Positions 8,601 to 19,429 of a stretch of DNA of 64,000 bases are shown in pieces. The stretch is from positions 1 through 64,000 of the forward strand of contig JAISTB010000005.1 of the NCBI GenBank assembly GCA_031272775.1, written 5' to 3'. How positions within the stretch are numbered: position 1 is the stretch's first letter; every line of letters starts with the position of its first letter. The translations under genes were made by a program, and so were the position numbers. The DNA comes from Fusobacteriaceae bacterium (GTDB lineage Bacteria; Fusobacteriota; Fusobacteriia; Fusobacteriales; Fusobacteriaceae). Under the pieces are notes generated by a model. It saw only the letters and a list, made by a program, of their open reading frames with translations. It did no database searches and was not told the origin of the DNA.

Positions 8601-9809
8601 TCAGCATTCGGCGCTGTAGTGGAATTTCGCGAGGCCCCCGAGGGAGGTCTCCCGGTATTCCTGTTTCATGTCCCGGCCGGTTTCGCCCATGGTCCTGACG
8701 ACTTCGTCAAAGGAGACCATGTGCTTTCCGTCGGTAAAAAGGCAGTACACGGCGGAATCAAAGGCTCTGGCCGCCGCGACGGCGTTTCGCTCGATGCAGG
8801 GGATCTGGACATAACCCCCCACGGGATCGCAGGTCAGGCCCAGATGATGTTCAAGGCCCATTTCCGCCGCATATTCGATCTGATCAAGGGTCCCGCCCAG
8901 CAAAAAACAGGTCATGGCCGCGGCCATGGCGCAGGCTGACCCGACTTCGGCCTGACAGCCTCCTTCGGCGCCGGAAATTGTGGCGTTTTCCTTGATCACA
9001 TTGCCGATGAGTCCGGCGATCGCGAGGCCCTTCAGGATTTCCCGCTCCTTGAGCTCATATTCCTCGGCGAGGGCGTACAACAGCCCCGGGACAATGCCCG
9101 CCGCCCCGCAGGTGGGGGCCGTGACTACGATGCCGCCGCTCCCGTTTTCCTCGGCCACCGCCAGCGTATACGTAAATATTTTCGCCAGAAGCCCCGTCTG
9201 GGACTTCATGGTCCTGACTTTTTTGTAAAAGCTGTTGGCCCGCCGCTTCAATTTGAGGCTGCCGGGCAAAATCCCCGTATGCTCGACGCCCTTTCGTACG
9301 GCCTGACGCATGGCGGCCCAGATGTCTTTGAGGAAGGAAAAGATTTCCTCCCCCTCAAAGGCCGTCACAAATTCCCAATATTCCCTGTTTCCCTCGTCAC
9401 ACCAGTCCCGAATTTCCGAAAAACGCGTGAAGGGGTAGATTTTTTTCACGTCCCGCCGGGGTTCCCCTTCACCGACGATGGTCCCGCCGCCTACGGAAAA
9501 AACGAGCCAGTTGTCCAGTTCCTTGCCCTTTTCATTGAGGGCCGTAAACTTCATGCCGTTGGGATGGAAGGGCGGGACGACCTCAGGCTTGAAGAGAATT
9601 TCGATCTCCGCCGGCAAAAGGGTCTTTTCGATGACGGCGTCTGTCAGATGTCCCTTGCCGGTCAGGGCAAGGGAACCGTAGAGCTCGACCCGAAAATATT
9701 TGCCGTTAGGGTGTTTTTCCCGGAAGGCCCGGGCCGCCCTCTCGGGTCCGATGGTGTGGGAACTGGACGGTCCGTTCCCGATTTTGAACAATTCTCGCAG
9801 CGTATCCAT
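8601..9809 (-). CDS. sdaA: L-serine dehydratase, single-chain iron-sulfur type
   Basis: The enzyme deaminates L-serine to pyruvate and ammonia with a [4Fe-4S] cluster. The 402-residue protein joins the beta-type domain (GPSSSHTIGPERAA near the N-terminus) and the alpha-type domain. Conserved cysteines occur in APTCGAAG, EGGCQAEVGSAC, LTCDPVGG and IPCIERNA. The ATG at 9809 is chosen for its AGGAGG; the same frame stays open upstream into pheT but is not coding there. It lies 28 bases after pheT, suggesting co-transcription. Serine fermentation would fit an anaerobic amino-acid fermenter. Confidence 0.95.
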   Translation of the reverse strand: MDTLRELFKIGNGPSSSHTIGPERAARAFREKHPNGKYFRVELYGSLALTGKGHLTDAVIEKTLLPAEIEILFKPEVVPPFHPNGMKFTALNEKGKELDNWLVFSVGGGTIVGEGEPRRDVKKIYPFTRFSEIRDWCDEGNREYWEFVTAFEGEEIFSFLKDIWAAMRQAVRKGVEHTGILPGSLKLKRRANSFYKKVRTMKSQTGLLAKIFTYTLAVAEENGSGGIVVTAPTCGAAGIVPGLLYALAEEYELKEREILKGLAIAGLIGNVIKENATISGAEGGCQAEVGSACAMAAAMTCFLLGGTLDQIEYAAEMGLEHHLGLTCDPVGGYVQIPCIERNAVAAARAFDSAVYCLFTDGKHMVSFDEVVRTMGETGRDMKQEYRETSLGGLAKFHYSAEC

Positions 9810-9837
9810 TCGCGGCGCCTCCTGATTTCCGTATGTC

Positions 9838-12243
9838 CTATTGTTGTCTGATCTCTCCGCCGTATTTTTTCGCGATGATCTGTAAAATCTTTGTGGTGAT
9901 TCCGTTGATTTCCTTTTCCTCGAGGGTGTCGTCCTTGTTCCGGAAAACGAAGCTGATGGCCACGGACATCTTGTCGGGGGCGATGTTTTCCCCCCGGTAG
10001 ATATCGAAAATATCGACTTTCTCGATGAGGGCCGAGGCCTTTTTGATGTCGGCCAGCATATCGCCGATGACGGTTCCCTTATCGACGACGATCGCCAGGT
10101 CACGGGTCGCTTCGGGGTATTTGACGAGGGGTTCGTAGGTGATCTTGGTGTTTCTGTATTTTCCGATCTTGACGAGATTGAACTCCGCGACGTAGGGCGT
10201 CTCTTTCTTGATCTCGAGGGCTTCCTGCACGTCGGGGTGGATCTGCCCGAATGTGCCGACAACGTCTTTTCCGACTTTGATATCGGCGCTGCGGCCGGGG
10301 TGGAAGGCCTTGTTTTTGCTCCGCTCGATGTAATATTTCTTTTTCATGCCGAGATATTCCAAAAACAGCTCCACATAGCCCTTGAGCTTGTAAAAATCAA
10401 AGGCCGCGGGTTTGGATTCCCAGACGGAACGGTCATGCCGGCCGGCTATGGCAATGCAGGCGTGGAGTTCCTCTTTGGCGAGATCCCCTTCGGCCCTATA
10501 GACCTTGGCGACCTCGAAAAATCGTAAATCCGTAAAATTCCGGTTCAGATTGTCCCTGAGATTGAGAAGCAGGCTGTAGATCAGGGACGTACGCATAACG
10601 GCCATATCGGGACTCAAAGGGGCCAAAAGCGTGATGGTCTTCGCGCCCGGCGTAAAAAGCTCCACGGCTTTTTTCGAGACAAAGGAATAGTTGATGACTT
10701 CCTGAAGCCCGATGGTCTTGAGAATGGCCTTGGCCTCATCGGAAAAAGCGATATCCGGATCCTTGACGCCCGAACGGATGCTTTCCACGGGCATACGGGG
10801 CTCGATGTTCTTGAATCCGTACATGCGGATCACTTCTTCGTAGATATCGGCGGGAATCTCGAGATCCCTGCGGTAGGAAGGCGGAATTACCGTGATCCGC
10901 TCTTGACTTGAATTCTTGATCGCGATGCCGAGACTCGTAATGATCTTGGCGATCGTGTCGTAGCCGATATCCTTTCCGACGAATTTGTTCAGCTTTTTGA
11001 GGTCAATATTGATTTCCGTGGGCTTCAGGCTCTCGGGGGACTTGCCCCATTTGTCGATGAACTCACAGAGGACGTCGCCCCCCGCGATTTCCGCTATCAG
11101 CGCCGCCGCCCGCTCGCTGGCCGCGTCGATATTCTCGATATCCACGGCCCCCCGCTCATAGCGGTACAGGGCGTCTGTGGTCATGCCGAAGCGTTTTCCG
11201 GTAAGTCTTGTGCTTTCGGGCTCAAACCACGCCGCTTCGAGGAGAATGTTTTTCGTCGTGGGCTCGATCTGGCTGCCGAGGCCGCCCATGACGCCCGCCA
11301 GGGCCACGGGTTTCTCCGCGTCGCAGATCAGAAGCTCCCCGTTTTCCATTTTTCTTTCCACTCCGTCCAGCGTCACGAGGATCTCGCCCGGTTTCGCCTT
11401 CCGGACCACAATGGTCTTTTTCCCCAGCATATCCAGATCAAAGGCATGGAGGGGCTGATTGTATTCAAACATGACAAAATTGGTAATGTCTACGATATTG
11501 TTGATGGGTTCGTGGCCCATAGCCCGTATTCTCGCCTTGAGCCATTCGGGGGATTCGGCGATGGTCACGTTCTGGATCACGCGCCCCGTATACCGCTTGC
11601 AGCGCTCGCCGTCCTCGATCCGGATCGTCGCCTCGGAAGACGTCGTCTTCATGGTTTCGTTCAGGATGACCTGGGGATATTTTACCTTGCGCTTGTAGTA
11701 AGCGGCCAATTCCCGGGCGATCCCGATATAAGAGAGACAGTCGGGCCGGTTGGGCGTGATCTCCAGTTCGAAAATCACATCGTCCAAACCCGCGTATTTC
11801 CGGTATTCTTCGCCTACAGGGGCGTCTTCCGGCAGGATGATGACGCCGCTCTTGTCGCGGCCCACGCCCAGTTCCGCCTCGGAACAGACCATACCGCAGG
11901 ATTCCACATCCCTTTTGACGGCTTTCTTGATCTTAAAGTCCCCGGGGAGCACGGCCCCGATTTTGGCGACGACCACCTTGTCGCCCAGCCGGTGGTTCGG
12001 CGCGCCGCAGACGATCTGGACCGGCGCCCCTTCTCCGATATCGATCATCAGCACTGTCAGGTGGTCCGATTTGGGGTGCATTTCATAACTTACGATTTTT
12101 CCGATCACGACGTGATCGAGATGTTCTCCGGGATAATGAACCGCTTCCACTTCCTGGCCGATCATGGTCAGGGTTTCCGTCAGTTCCTCCACGCTTTCCT
12201 TGAGTTCGATGTATTGTTTTAACCAGTTTAACGAGATTAACAT
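9838..12243 (-). CDS. pheT: phenylalanyl-tRNA synthetase beta subunit
   Basis: PheT pairs with PheS to charge tRNA-Phe. The 801-residue protein has the N-terminal EMAP-like tRNA-binding domain (VVIGKIVSYEMHPKSDHL), the B3/B4 editing domain (ELEITPNRPDCLSYIGIARE), the B5 domain, the core, and the C-terminal FDX-ACB domain (YPEATRDLAIVVDK). Length is normal. GGAGGAATTC precedes the ATG. pheS lies 62 bases upstream in the same orientation. Confidence 0.97.
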   Translation of the reverse strand: MLISLNWLKQYIELKESVEELTETLTMIGQEVEAVHYPGEHLDHVVIGKIVSYEMHPKSDHLTVLMIDIGEGAPVQIVCGAPNHRLGDKVVVAKIGAVLPGDFKIKKAVKRDVESCGMVCSEAELGVGRDKSGVIILPEDAPVGEEYRKYAGLDDVIFELEITPNRPDCLSYIGIARELAAYYKRKVKYPQVILNETMKTTSSEATIRIEDGERCKRYTGRVIQNVTIAESPEWLKARIRAMGHEPINNIVDITNFVMFEYNQPLHAFDLDMLGKKTIVVRKAKPGEILVTLDGVERKMENGELLICDAEKPVALAGVMGGLGSQIEPTTKNILLEAAWFEPESTRLTGKRFGMTTDALYRYERGAVDIENIDAASERAAALIAEIAGGDVLCEFIDKWGKSPESLKPTEINIDLKKLNKFVGKDIGYDTIAKIITSLGIAIKNSSQERITVIPPSYRRDLEIPADIYEEVIRMYGFKNIEPRMPVESIRSGVKDPDIAFSDEAKAILKTIGLQEVINYSFVSKKAVELFTPGAKTITLLAPLSPDMAVMRTSLIYSLLLNLRDNLNRNFTDLRFFEVAKVYRAEGDLAKEELHACIAIAGRHDRSVWESKPAAFDFYKLKGYVELFLEYLGMKKKYYIERSKNKAFHPGRSADIKVGKDVVGTFGQIHPDVQEALEIKKETPYVAEFNLVKIGKYRNTKITYEPLVKYPEATRDLAIVVDKGTVIGDMLADIKKASALIEKVDIFDIYRGENIAPDKMSVAISFVFRNKDDTLEEKEINGITTKILQIIAKKYGGEIRQQ

Positions 12244-12305
12244 GAATTCCTCCGCCGCATATTCTCTTTATGCTGTTTTTTTCTTTTCTTTTTTCGGGAT
12301 ATGAT

Positions 12306-13322
12306 CTATTTGAATTGTTTTAGGAAACGCACGTCATTTTCAAAGAAGGCCCGCAGGTCGTCGATGCCGTGTCGCAACATCGTAATGCGCTCCATGCCCA
12401 TGCCAAAGGCGAAACCCGTGTATTTTGACGCGTCGTAACCCACGTATTCGAGCACCTTGGGGTTTGTCATGCCGCAGCCTAAAATCTCGATCCATCCGCT
12501 TCCCTTGCAGACCCGGCAGCCCTTGCCGTGGCAGAGCACGCACTCGATGTCCATCTCGGCGCTGGGTTCCGTGAAGGGGAAGAAATGGGGCCGGAAACGG
12601 ACGTTGGTTGTCCCGAAGACCCGCCCGGCGAAGTGCATCAAAACGCCCTTGAAATCGGCGAACGAGATATTTTCCCCGACGACAAGGCCCTCGATCTGAT
12701 GAAACATCGGCGTATGGGAAATATCGTAGTCGGGCCGGTACACGCGCCCCGGCGAGATCATCCGGAAAGGCGGCGTATGCGAGAGCATATAGCGGACCTC
12801 CACGGGAGACGTGTGGGTCCGGAGCACGACGTCGTCGCTGATGTAAAACGTGTCTCCGGGATCTCTGGACGGATGGTTTTTCTGGATGTTGAGCCCGTCA
12901 AAATTGTTTTTCACGTACTCCACTTCGGGACCGTCGGCCACGTCAAAACCGAGATCCATGAAGATTTCTTTGATAAAATCCGTCGTTTCGGTGATCGGAT
13001 GCAGGGATCCGGTCTCCACGGGTTCTCCGGGAATGGTGACGTCAATGGTCTCCGCGATCAGCTTTTCTTCTTTCAATTTCGCGGAAAGCTCGGCGAATTT
13101 TCCGTCTAGGAGCGTCGTAAAATATTCCTTGGCCTCGTTGAGCGCCTGTCCGGCCGCCGGTTTGTCTTCCGGCGCGAGATTTCGCATCTCTTTGGCGAGT
13201 TCCGTCAGCGCCCCCTTCTTCCCGAGGATCTTGATCTTCAGGTCCTCGAGGTCGTTGAGAGCCGCGGTACCCGCGATCTTTTCCCGGTACAGGGTCTTGA
13301 GCGATTCTATTTTGCCTTTCAA
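12306..13322 (-). CDS. pheS: phenylalanyl-tRNA synthetase alpha subunit
   Basis: The 338-residue catalytic subunit has an N-terminal coiled coil and class II motifs: VLRTHTSPVEVRYM, GRVYRPDYDISHTPMFHQIEG and the C-terminal GFAFGMGMERITMLRHGIDD. A Cys pair region (CVLCHGKGCRVCKGSG) in the middle resembles the metal-binding insert seen in many bacterial PheS. The start is TTG, supported by GGGGAGG six bases upstream. It follows the phosphodiesterase gene by 65 bases. Confidence 0.97.
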   Translation of the reverse strand: MKGKIESLKTLYREKIAGTAALNDLEDLKIKILGKKGALTELAKEMRNLAPEDKPAAGQALNEAKEYFTTLLDGKFAELSAKLKEEKLIAETIDVTIPGEPVETGSLHPITETTDFIKEIFMDLGFDVADGPEVEYVKNNFDGLNIQKNHPSRDPGDTFYISDDVVLRTHTSPVEVRYMLSHTPPFRMISPGRVYRPDYDISHTPMFHQIEGLVVGENISFADFKGVLMHFAGRVFGTTNVRFRPHFFPFTEPSAEMDIECVLCHGKGCRVCKGSGWIEILGCGMTNPKVLEYVGYDASKYTGFAFGMGMERITMLRHGIDDLRAFFENDVRFLKQFK

Positions 13323-13387
13323 TTTGTCCTCCCCAATAAAAAACTTGATTATTTTTATATATTTTTTGTTGCTTTTCTCTTTGTAGG

Positions 13388-13852
13388 CTATGGATCAAGG
13401 GATTTGTGTGAAAATGAGATCCTGTCGCCGTCGATTTCCACAAGGCCATAACGGCCGTCTTCGGCGGCGCCGGGATTGAACAGGCTTAAGCTTTCCCCTT
13501 CTTCAAGATAAGGCCGGTGGGTATGCCCGAAAAAGGCGATTTTGACGCCGATCGCCAGCCCCCTTTCCCGCAGTCTGTCATAGGTCCGCTTGACCTGATA
13601 TTTGTGCCCGTGGGTCAAAAGGACCGGATGACGCCCCAGATACGTAACCAGCTCGTCGGGCCGGCCGTGGGTGAAAAAATCACAGTTGCCGGGGACGACG
13701 CTGCAGGGCGTGTCGGGAAAGAGCTTCGCCAGCTCCTCCCCGTCCCGGAGATGATCGCCGCAGTGGATCATGACGTCGGGCCTTTCCGCTTCCACCATGC
13801 GCGCCAGCGTATTCAGTTTTTTGTGGGAGTCGGAAACGACGAGGATTTTCAT
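13388..13852 (-). CDS. YfcE/MJ0936-type metallophosphoesterase
   Basis: This 154-residue calcineurin-like phosphodiesterase has the complete metal-binding set: DSH near residue 8, GDHLRDG, PGNCD, LTHGHKY and FGHTHRP. Members hydrolyse phosphodiesters with Mn or Ni in the cytoplasm; the natural substrate is not defined by sequence. It starts nine bases after the universal-stress-like gene, so the two are co-transcribed ahead of pheS-pheT. Confidence 0.92.
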   Translation of the reverse strand: MKILVVSDSHKKLNTLARMVEAERPDVMIHCGDHLRDGEELAKLFPDTPCSVVPGNCDFFTHGRPDELVTYLGRHPVLLTHGHKYQVKRTYDRLRERGLAIGVKIAFFGHTHRPYLEEGESLSLFNPGAAEDGRYGLVEIDGDRISFSHKSLDP

Positions 13853-13861
13853 GGCTTTTCC

Positions 13862-14632
13862 CTATCCGATAAATATGGGCGCTTTACATTTTTCGATGAG
13901 CTTGATGCCGTTTTTCCCGATGATTTTCTCAAAGAAATAGCTCCGGCTCAAGTTGCCCATGATCAAAAGATCAAAAAGATCGATCCGTTTCAGGATATTT
14001 TCGTAGCTGTCGCTCTCCAGGGCCTCGTGAACGACGATTTTCCCCTTGCCTTCCAGGTATTGCTTCAGGATATTTTCCTCGAGCTTTTTGTTGATGGAGG
14101 CCGAGGCGAATTTTGTGATCTCCGGAAAAAGCGTCGTAAAATGGTAGCAGCTGCGGTTGATCTTTACGCCGTCGTCGTTGGCGATCAGGACGTTGTCAAG
14201 CTTTTTCAGGGGATTTTCTCCGATGAAGATGATGCACTTGTAATTGCCTTTGAGGATGCTGAGGGTTTTTTCGCTGAAGACTTCGTTTTTCGCCATCAGG
14301 AGCAGATCGCAGGCCTTCATTTTTTCGGTCACGATGTCGACGAAGAGCCCGATATCCACCTCCAGCTCGTTTTTGATCCCCTTTGCCCGCAGGAGCGCCT
14401 GAATATGCTCCACATCGGCCTTTTCGATTTCTTCCCAGCCCTGGAACAGCATGGGCGAACGGCCGCCCAGGATCATGCTGTCCCCGGACGTAGACATGAC
14501 GCGGTTTCGGGAAATGTCCTTGATGTAGAGCGGGACAATCTCAAAATCGCAATTGTTCTGCAAAAACAGCGCGCTTTCGAGGATCTTTTCCCTGTCCAGC
14601 TCATTTCCGAATAACAGCAGCGCTTTACGCAT
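13862..14632 (-). CDS. universal-stress-protein-like protein
   Basis: This 256-residue protein looks like a double alpha/beta UspA-type fold: an N-terminal strand MRKALLLFGNELDREKILESAL, DLLLMAKN in the middle, and a C-terminal DLLIMGNLSRS segment followed by CKAPIFIG, the usual Usp end. The ATG at 14632 has GGAGGG five bases upstream. It is the first gene of the pheS-pheT operon, behind a consensus promoter that overlaps the end of gyrA. The assignment rests on fold pattern and is moderate. Confidence 0.65.
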   Translation of the reverse strand: MRKALLLFGNELDREKILESALFLQNNCDFEIVPLYIKDISRNRVMSTSGDSMILGGRSPMLFQGWEEIEKADVEHIQALLRAKGIKNELEVDIGLFVDIVTEKMKACDLLLMAKNEVFSEKTLSILKGNYKCIIFIGENPLKKLDNVLIANDDGVKINRSCYHFTTLFPEITKFASASINKKLEENILKQYLEGKGKIVVHEALESDSYENILKRIDLFDLLIMGNLSRSYFFEKIIGKNGIKLIEKCKAPIFIG

Positions 14633-14671
14633 GGTAGCCCTCCTTTTTTCCTTTGGTGTTACCGACAGTAT

Positions 14672-14700
14672 ATTGTACACTTTCCGGGGAAATCAGTCAA
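14672..14700 (-). promoter_or_regulatory. sigma70-type promoter inside the gyrA 3' end
   Basis: TTGACT and TACAAT are 17 bases apart on the minus strand. The -35 box overlaps the last codons and stop of gyrA. It should drive the Usp-like, phosphodiesterase, pheS, pheT, serine dehydratase and pth genes. Confidence 0.8.
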
Positions 14701-17287
14701 CTGTTCCCTGGTCATCGTCGTCGCCGAAAGCGGTCTCATCACCGTTTTCGTCGTCTTCATTTTTTTCCGGCTGTTCCGCCTTGAGGGCGGCTTCGGCGTC
14801 AAATATGGACATTTGGGGCGTGTTCTGGGCCTGTTCCTCCTCGTCCTCGTCGTCTTCGGAACGGACGATGGTCACGGATACGAGTTTCTCGTCCTCGGTG
14901 ACGCGCATGATGCGCACGCCCTGGGTCGAGCGGCCGAACAGCGAGATGGTCTCGACGCCGACTCTGATCACGACGCCGTTGGAAGAAATGGCCATGATCT
15001 GCTCTTTGCCGGTTACCGCAAGAACGGTCACGACGTTTCCGGTTTTTTCGCTGCATTTGATGTTGATGACGCCTTTGCCGGATCTGGCTTGCAGCGGATA
15101 TTCATCGATTCTGGTCCTTTTGCCGTAGCCGTGCTCGGTGACGGTCAGAACAAACGTGTTCTCCTCTTTGATCAAAAGCGCCGAGACGACCTCGTCCCCT
15201 TCCCGGATATTGATGCCCCTGACGCCCATGGTGTCGCGACCCGTTGAGCGGACGTTCTCGTCGCACTTGAAGCGGATGGCGTAGCCGAGTTTTGTGGCGA
15301 TCAGGACCTGCTCCCGGGCTTTGTCCTCAATGAGGCCCACATAGATGATGTCGTCGTTTTCCTTGAGCTTGATGGCCTTGAGGCCGCTGCTGTTGATGTT
15401 CCTGAAGTCGGCCAGGGACGTCATCTTGACGAGACCGCCCTTTGTGATAAAGATGATCTCGGCCTTGGGCTCAAAGTCCCGCGTCACAATGACCGAGCGG
15501 ATCTTTTCGTCTTCCCGGAGCTTGATGATATTGGCGATGAGTTTGCCCCGGGCCTGTCTCGAGGATTCGGGGATCTCGTAGACCTTGAGGTTGAAGACCC
15601 TGCCTTGATTCGTAAAGATCATCAGCGTATCCAGGGTTGTGGCCGATTCGATGGACTCGAGATAGTCGTCCTCAACGGTATTCTGGCTCGAAACCCCTTT
15701 GCCGCCTCTTCGCTGGGCCCGGTATTTGCTCAGTTCCATGCGCTTGACGTAACCGCGGTTTGTCAGCGTGATGATGACGCTTTCGTCCTTGATCAGGTCT
15801 TCCTGGGTGATCTCCAGATGTTCGTCCTGAATCACGGTTCTGCGCGGATCGTTGTATTTGTCTTTAAGATAGTTCAACTCGTCCTTCATGATCCCGTAGA
15901 TCTTGTCGTCATGGGAGAGAACGTCTTTGAGGCCCGTGATATAGGCGACCAGCTGCTGGTATTCGTTTTCGATTTTTTCCCGTTCGAGGCCGGTCAGGCG
16001 CTGGAGCCGCATATCGAGGATGGCCTTGGCCTGGGCCTCGGAAAAGGCGAATTCGTTTACGAGGGCCGCCCGCGCCACGTTCACGTCCCGGGCGCCCCGG
16101 ATGATGGCGATGATCCGGTCGATATGATCAAGGGCAATCCGGAATCCGGCCAGAATATGGGCCCTTTTCTCGGCCTTGTCAAGATCGTACTTCGTCCTTC
16201 GCACAATGACGTCAAAGCGGTGCTTGATGTATTCCTCCAGCATTTCCTTCAGCGTCAAAACCCGCGGGATATTGTTCACGAGGGCCAGCATAATGACGCC
16301 GTAAGTGCTCTGGAGTTCCGTGTATTTGTAGAGCTTGTTCAAAATCAGCTCCGGTTCTTCGCCTTTTTTGACCTCGATGACGATCCGGATTCCTTCGCGG
16401 TTCGATTCGTCCCTGAGGTCCGAAACGCCACTGACGCGCTTATCCCGCACGAGATCGGCGATGCGCTCGATGAGCGTCGCCTTGTTCAGCTGGTAGGGAA
16501 TTTCGCTGATGATGATGTTGGATTTCCCGTTTTTGAATTCTTCGATGTCGGCTTTGGCCCGGACCCGTATCTTGCCGCGGCCCGTCGTGTAGGCGTCCAG
16601 GATCCCGCTACGACCGTCGATGATGGCGCCCGTGGGAAAATCGGGCCCCACGATATAGGCGCAGAGGTCTTGCGAGCTCAAGTCGCGGTTGTCGATCAAG
16701 GCCGTTATTCCGTCGACCAATTCCCCCAGATTGTGCGGGGGAATGTTTGTGGCCATGCCCACGGCGATCCCCGTGGTTCCGTTCAAGAGCAGGTTCGGGA
16801 GCTTGGCGGGCAAGACTTCCGGCTCGTCCAGGGAGTCGTCGAAGTTCTTTCGGAAATTGATCGTGTTTTTGTCGATATCTTCCAGCAATTCCTCGCTGAT
16901 TTTGCTCATGCGAGCTTCCGTATACCGCATGGCGGCGGCGGAATCGCCGTCGATGGAGCCGAAATTGCCGTGGCCGTCCACAAGGAGATAGCGGTAGTTG
17001 AAATCCTGCGCCATGCGGACCATGGTGTCATAGACCGCCACGTCGCCGTGGGGATGGTATTTACCGAGGACTTCTCCGACGATTCTCGCGGATTTTTTGA
17101 AGGGTTTGTTGTAGTTCATGCCGAGGTCGTTCATGGCGAAAAGGATCCGCCGGTGAACGGGCTTCAGGCCGTCCCTCACGTCGGGAAGGGCCCTGGCGAC
17201 GATGACGCTCATGGAATAATCCAGGTACGATGTTTTGAGCTCATCTTCGATATATCTGTTTTGAATTCTGTCCGTTAATGTTGACAT
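14693..17287 (-). CDS. gyrA: DNA gyrase subunit A
   Basis: GyrA cuts and rejoins DNA in the gyrase tetramer. The 864-residue protein has the catalytic Tyr region, a GyrA box QRRGGKG that marks it as gyrase rather than topo IV, and a C-terminal beta-pinwheel. The tail is very acidic (DDDDQGTVD), a known modulator of supercoiling in some GyrA proteins. The quinolone-resistance region reads [11 protein letters not shown], with Val at position 83 (E. coli numbering) in place of Ser and Asp87 kept. It is the last gene of the recF-gyrB-gyrA operon. Confidence 0.98.
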   Translation of the reverse strand: MSTLTDRIQNRYIEDELKTSYLDYSMSVIVARALPDVRDGLKPVHRRILFAMNDLGMNYNKPFKKSARIVGEVLGKYHPHGDVAVYDTMVRMAQDFNYRYLLVDGHGNFGSIDGDSAAAMRYTEARMSKISEELLEDIDKNTINFRKNFDDSLDEPEVLPAKLPNLLLNGTTGIAVGMATNIPPHNLGELVDGITALIDNRDLSSQDLCAYIVGPDFPTGAIIDGRSGILDAYTTGRGKIRVRAKADIEEFKNGKSNIIISEIPYQLNKATLIERIADLVRDKRVSGVSDLRDESNREGIRIVIEVKKGEEPELILNKLYKYTELQSTYGVIMLALVNNIPRVLTLKEMLEEYIKHRFDVIVRRTKYDLDKAEKRAHILAGFRIALDHIDRIIAIIRGARDVNVARAALVNEFAFSEAQAKAILDMRLQRLTGLEREKIENEYQQLVAYITGLKDVLSHDDKIYGIMKDELNYLKDKYNDPRRTVIQDEHLEITQEDLIKDESVIITLTNRGYVKRMELSKYRAQRRGGKGVSSQNTVEDDYLESIESATTLDTLMIFTNQGRVFNLKVYEIPESSRQARGKLIANIIKLREDEKIRSVIVTRDFEPKAEIIFITKGGLVKMTSLADFRNINSSGLKAIKLKENDDIIYVGLIEDKAREQVLIATKLGYAIRFKCDENVRSTGRDTMGVRGINIREGDEVVSALLIKEENTFVLTVTEHGYGKRTRIDEYPLQARSGKGVINIKCSEKTGNVVTVLAVTGKEQIMAISSNGVVIRVGVETISLFGRSTQGVRIMRVTEDEKLVSVTIVRSEDDEDEEEQAQNTPQMSIFDAEAALKAEQPEKNEDDENGDETAFGDDDDQGTVD

Positions 17288-17330
17288 TCCTTGATTTTCC
17301 TCCGGTTTCTATTGATCAGGCTTCGGATAA

Positions 17331-19358
17331 TTAGATATCCAGATTTTTTACAAACTCCGCGTTTTCTTCGATGAATTCCCGGCGGGGCTCCACTTTGTCC
17401 CCCATCAGTTTGTCAAAAAGCATGTCCGCTTCCCGGGCGCTGTCGATGGATACTTGCAACAGGATCCGGTTTGCAGGGTCCATGGTCGTTTCCCAGAGCT
17501 GTTCGGGATTCATTTCCCCGAGTCCCTTGTACCGTTGCAGCGTATAGCCTTTTTTCTCGGGGGCCTCGGGCTGGGGGGCCTGGGGTTCGGCGAAAATTTC
17601 GTCCTCATCCCCCGCGGCCTCCGCGGGTTCCTCGCGGATTTCCTTCGCGCCGAAGGAACCGGTAATTTCCGCCAGTTCCCGATCGTTGTAGGCGTAGTAG
17701 ATTTTTTTGCCGAAGGTGATCTTGTAGAGCGGCGGCTGAGCAATATAAACGTTTCCATTTTGAATGAGCTCAACCATATGCCGGTAGAAAAAGGTCAGCA
17801 ACAGTGTCCGGATATGGGCCCCGTCCACGTCGGCGTCGGTCATGATGATGATCTTGCCGTAGCGGAGTTTGCCGATATCAAAATTGTCGTCGATATTGGT
17901 CCCGAAGGCGATGATCATGGATTTGATCGTATCGCTCTCAAGGGCCCGGTGGATCCCCGCCTTTTCCACGTTGAGGATTTTCCCCCGGAGCGGCAGGATG
18001 GCCTGGTTGTAGCGGTTTCTGCCCTGTTTGGCCGAGCCCCCCGCGCTGTCTCCCTCGACGATATAGATCTCACATTCGTCGGGATTCTTGGACGCGCAGT
18101 CAGCCAGTTTCCCGGGCAGCGCCCCTATGGACAGGGGACTCGCGCGAAATACGGATTCGCGGGCTTTTTGAGCCGCTTCTCTGGCCTTTTTGGACATCAG
18201 AATCTTTTCGACGACCAATTTTGTCGTATTGGGATTGTCCTCAAGGTAGATCTTGAGGTCCGCGCCCACCACGGAGGAAACAATGCCCGACACCTCGGAA
18301 TTTCCCAGTTTCGTCTTTGTCTGTCCCTCAAACTGGGGCTGGGGCACCCGGACGGAAACCACGGCTACGACCCCCTCACGGATGTCGTTTCCTTGCAATT
18401 TCCCGTCTTTTTCCTTAATATATCCCTGATCCTTCCCCACATCGTTGATGATCCGGGTCAGGGCGGTCCGGAAACCGGCCACATGGGTCCCGCCTTCGTG
18501 GGTATTGATGTTGTTTACAAAGGAATAAATGACCTCGGCCTGATCCATCGTATAGGTCAGCGCCACTTCCACGGCGACTCCGTCCGAGTCCCCGCTCATA
18601 AAGATCGGCTCCTTGACAATGATGTCCTTGTCGGGATCCTTGTCGGAAACGATTTCCTTGATGAAATCGACGATGCCGCCGTCAAAGCTGAAGACGTCTT
18701 TTTTGTTGGGCTCTTTACGCAAATCGAGCAGCGTTATCTTGAGACCTTTGTTGAGGTAAGCCAGTTCTTTGAGCCGCTGTTTCAGGATCGTGTAGTCGAA
18801 GACCAGCGTCTCGAAGATCACGGCGTCGGGCTTGAAGCGGACCGTGGTCCCGTGCTTTTCCGATACGCCGATTTCCTTTACGTCCTCTTCGGGGGCGCCG
18901 CGATTGTATTTCTGGTACCAGATCCGTCCGTCCCGTTCGACCAGGACCTCCACCCAGAGCGAGAGGGCATTGACGACGGATATACCCACGCCGTGCAGTC
19001 CGCCTGAGACTTTATAGTTGTTGTTTTCAAATTTGCCGCCGGCGTGCAGGACGGTCATAACGATTTCAAGGGCCGATTTACCATACTTCGGATGAATATG
19101 CACCGGTATGCCCCGGCCGTTGTCGATAACTTCGATGATGTTGTCGGGCAGGATTTTGACGAGAATCTCGTCGCAGTAGCCCGCCAGGGCCTCGTCCACG
19201 GAATTGTCCACAATCTCCCAGACCAGGTGGTGGAGTCCCCTTTCCGATGTGGTCCCGATATACATACCGGGGCGCTTCCGGACAGCTTCCAGTCCTTCGA
19301 GGACCGTGATGCTCTCGGCGTCATAGTTCTGTCCGTTGATCATTGCTTCATTACTCAT
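17331..19358 (-). CDS. gyrB: DNA gyrase subunit B
   Basis: The 675-residue ATPase subunit of gyrase has a GHKL domain ([40 protein letters not shown]) and a Toprim domain ([26 protein letters not shown]). An acidic Pro-rich insert lies near residue 590 ([17 protein letters not shown]). The end [17 protein letters not shown] is the normal GyrB terminus. It is preceded by GGGAGG and lies 43 bases before gyrA. Confidence 0.98.
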   Translation of the reverse strand: MSNEAMINGQNYDAESITVLEGLEAVRKRPGMYIGTTSERGLHHLVWEIVDNSVDEALAGYCDEILVKILPDNIIEVIDNGRGIPVHIHPKYGKSALEIVMTVLHAGGKFENNNYKVSGGLHGVGISVVNALSLWVEVLVERDGRIWYQKYNRGAPEEDVKEIGVSEKHGTTVRFKPDAVIFETLVFDYTILKQRLKELAYLNKGLKITLLDLRKEPNKKDVFSFDGGIVDFIKEIVSDKDPDKDIIVKEPIFMSGDSDGVAVEVALTYTMDQAEVIYSFVNNINTHEGGTHVAGFRTALTRIINDVGKDQGYIKEKDGKLQGNDIREGVVAVVSVRVPQPQFEGQTKTKLGNSEVSGIVSSVVGADLKIYLEDNPNTTKLVVEKILMSKKAREAAQKARESVFRASPLSIGALPGKLADCASKNPDECEIYIVEGDSAGGSAKQGRNRYNQAILPLRGKILNVEKAGIHRALESDTIKSMIIAFGTNIDDNFDIGKLRYGKIIIMTDADVDGAHIRTLLLTFFYRHMVELIQNGNVYIAQPPLYKITFGKKIYYAYNDRELAEITGSFGAKEIREEPAEAAGDEDEIFAEPQAPQPEAPEKKGYTLQRYKGLGEMNPEQLWETTMDPANRILLQVSIDSAREADMLFDKLMGDKVEPRREFIEENAEFVKNLDI

Positions 19359-19429
19359 TGATTCCTCCCATTCGTTTTGTTGAAACTCTATATCAAGGGC
19401 GTTCTTTTTTCAGGAATACGCCCAAAAGT

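Noticed and set aside
15605-17278. Long plus-strand open frame opposite gyrA
   Set aside because: A shadow of gyrA caused by GC-rich third positions; no start signal and no protein-like motif.
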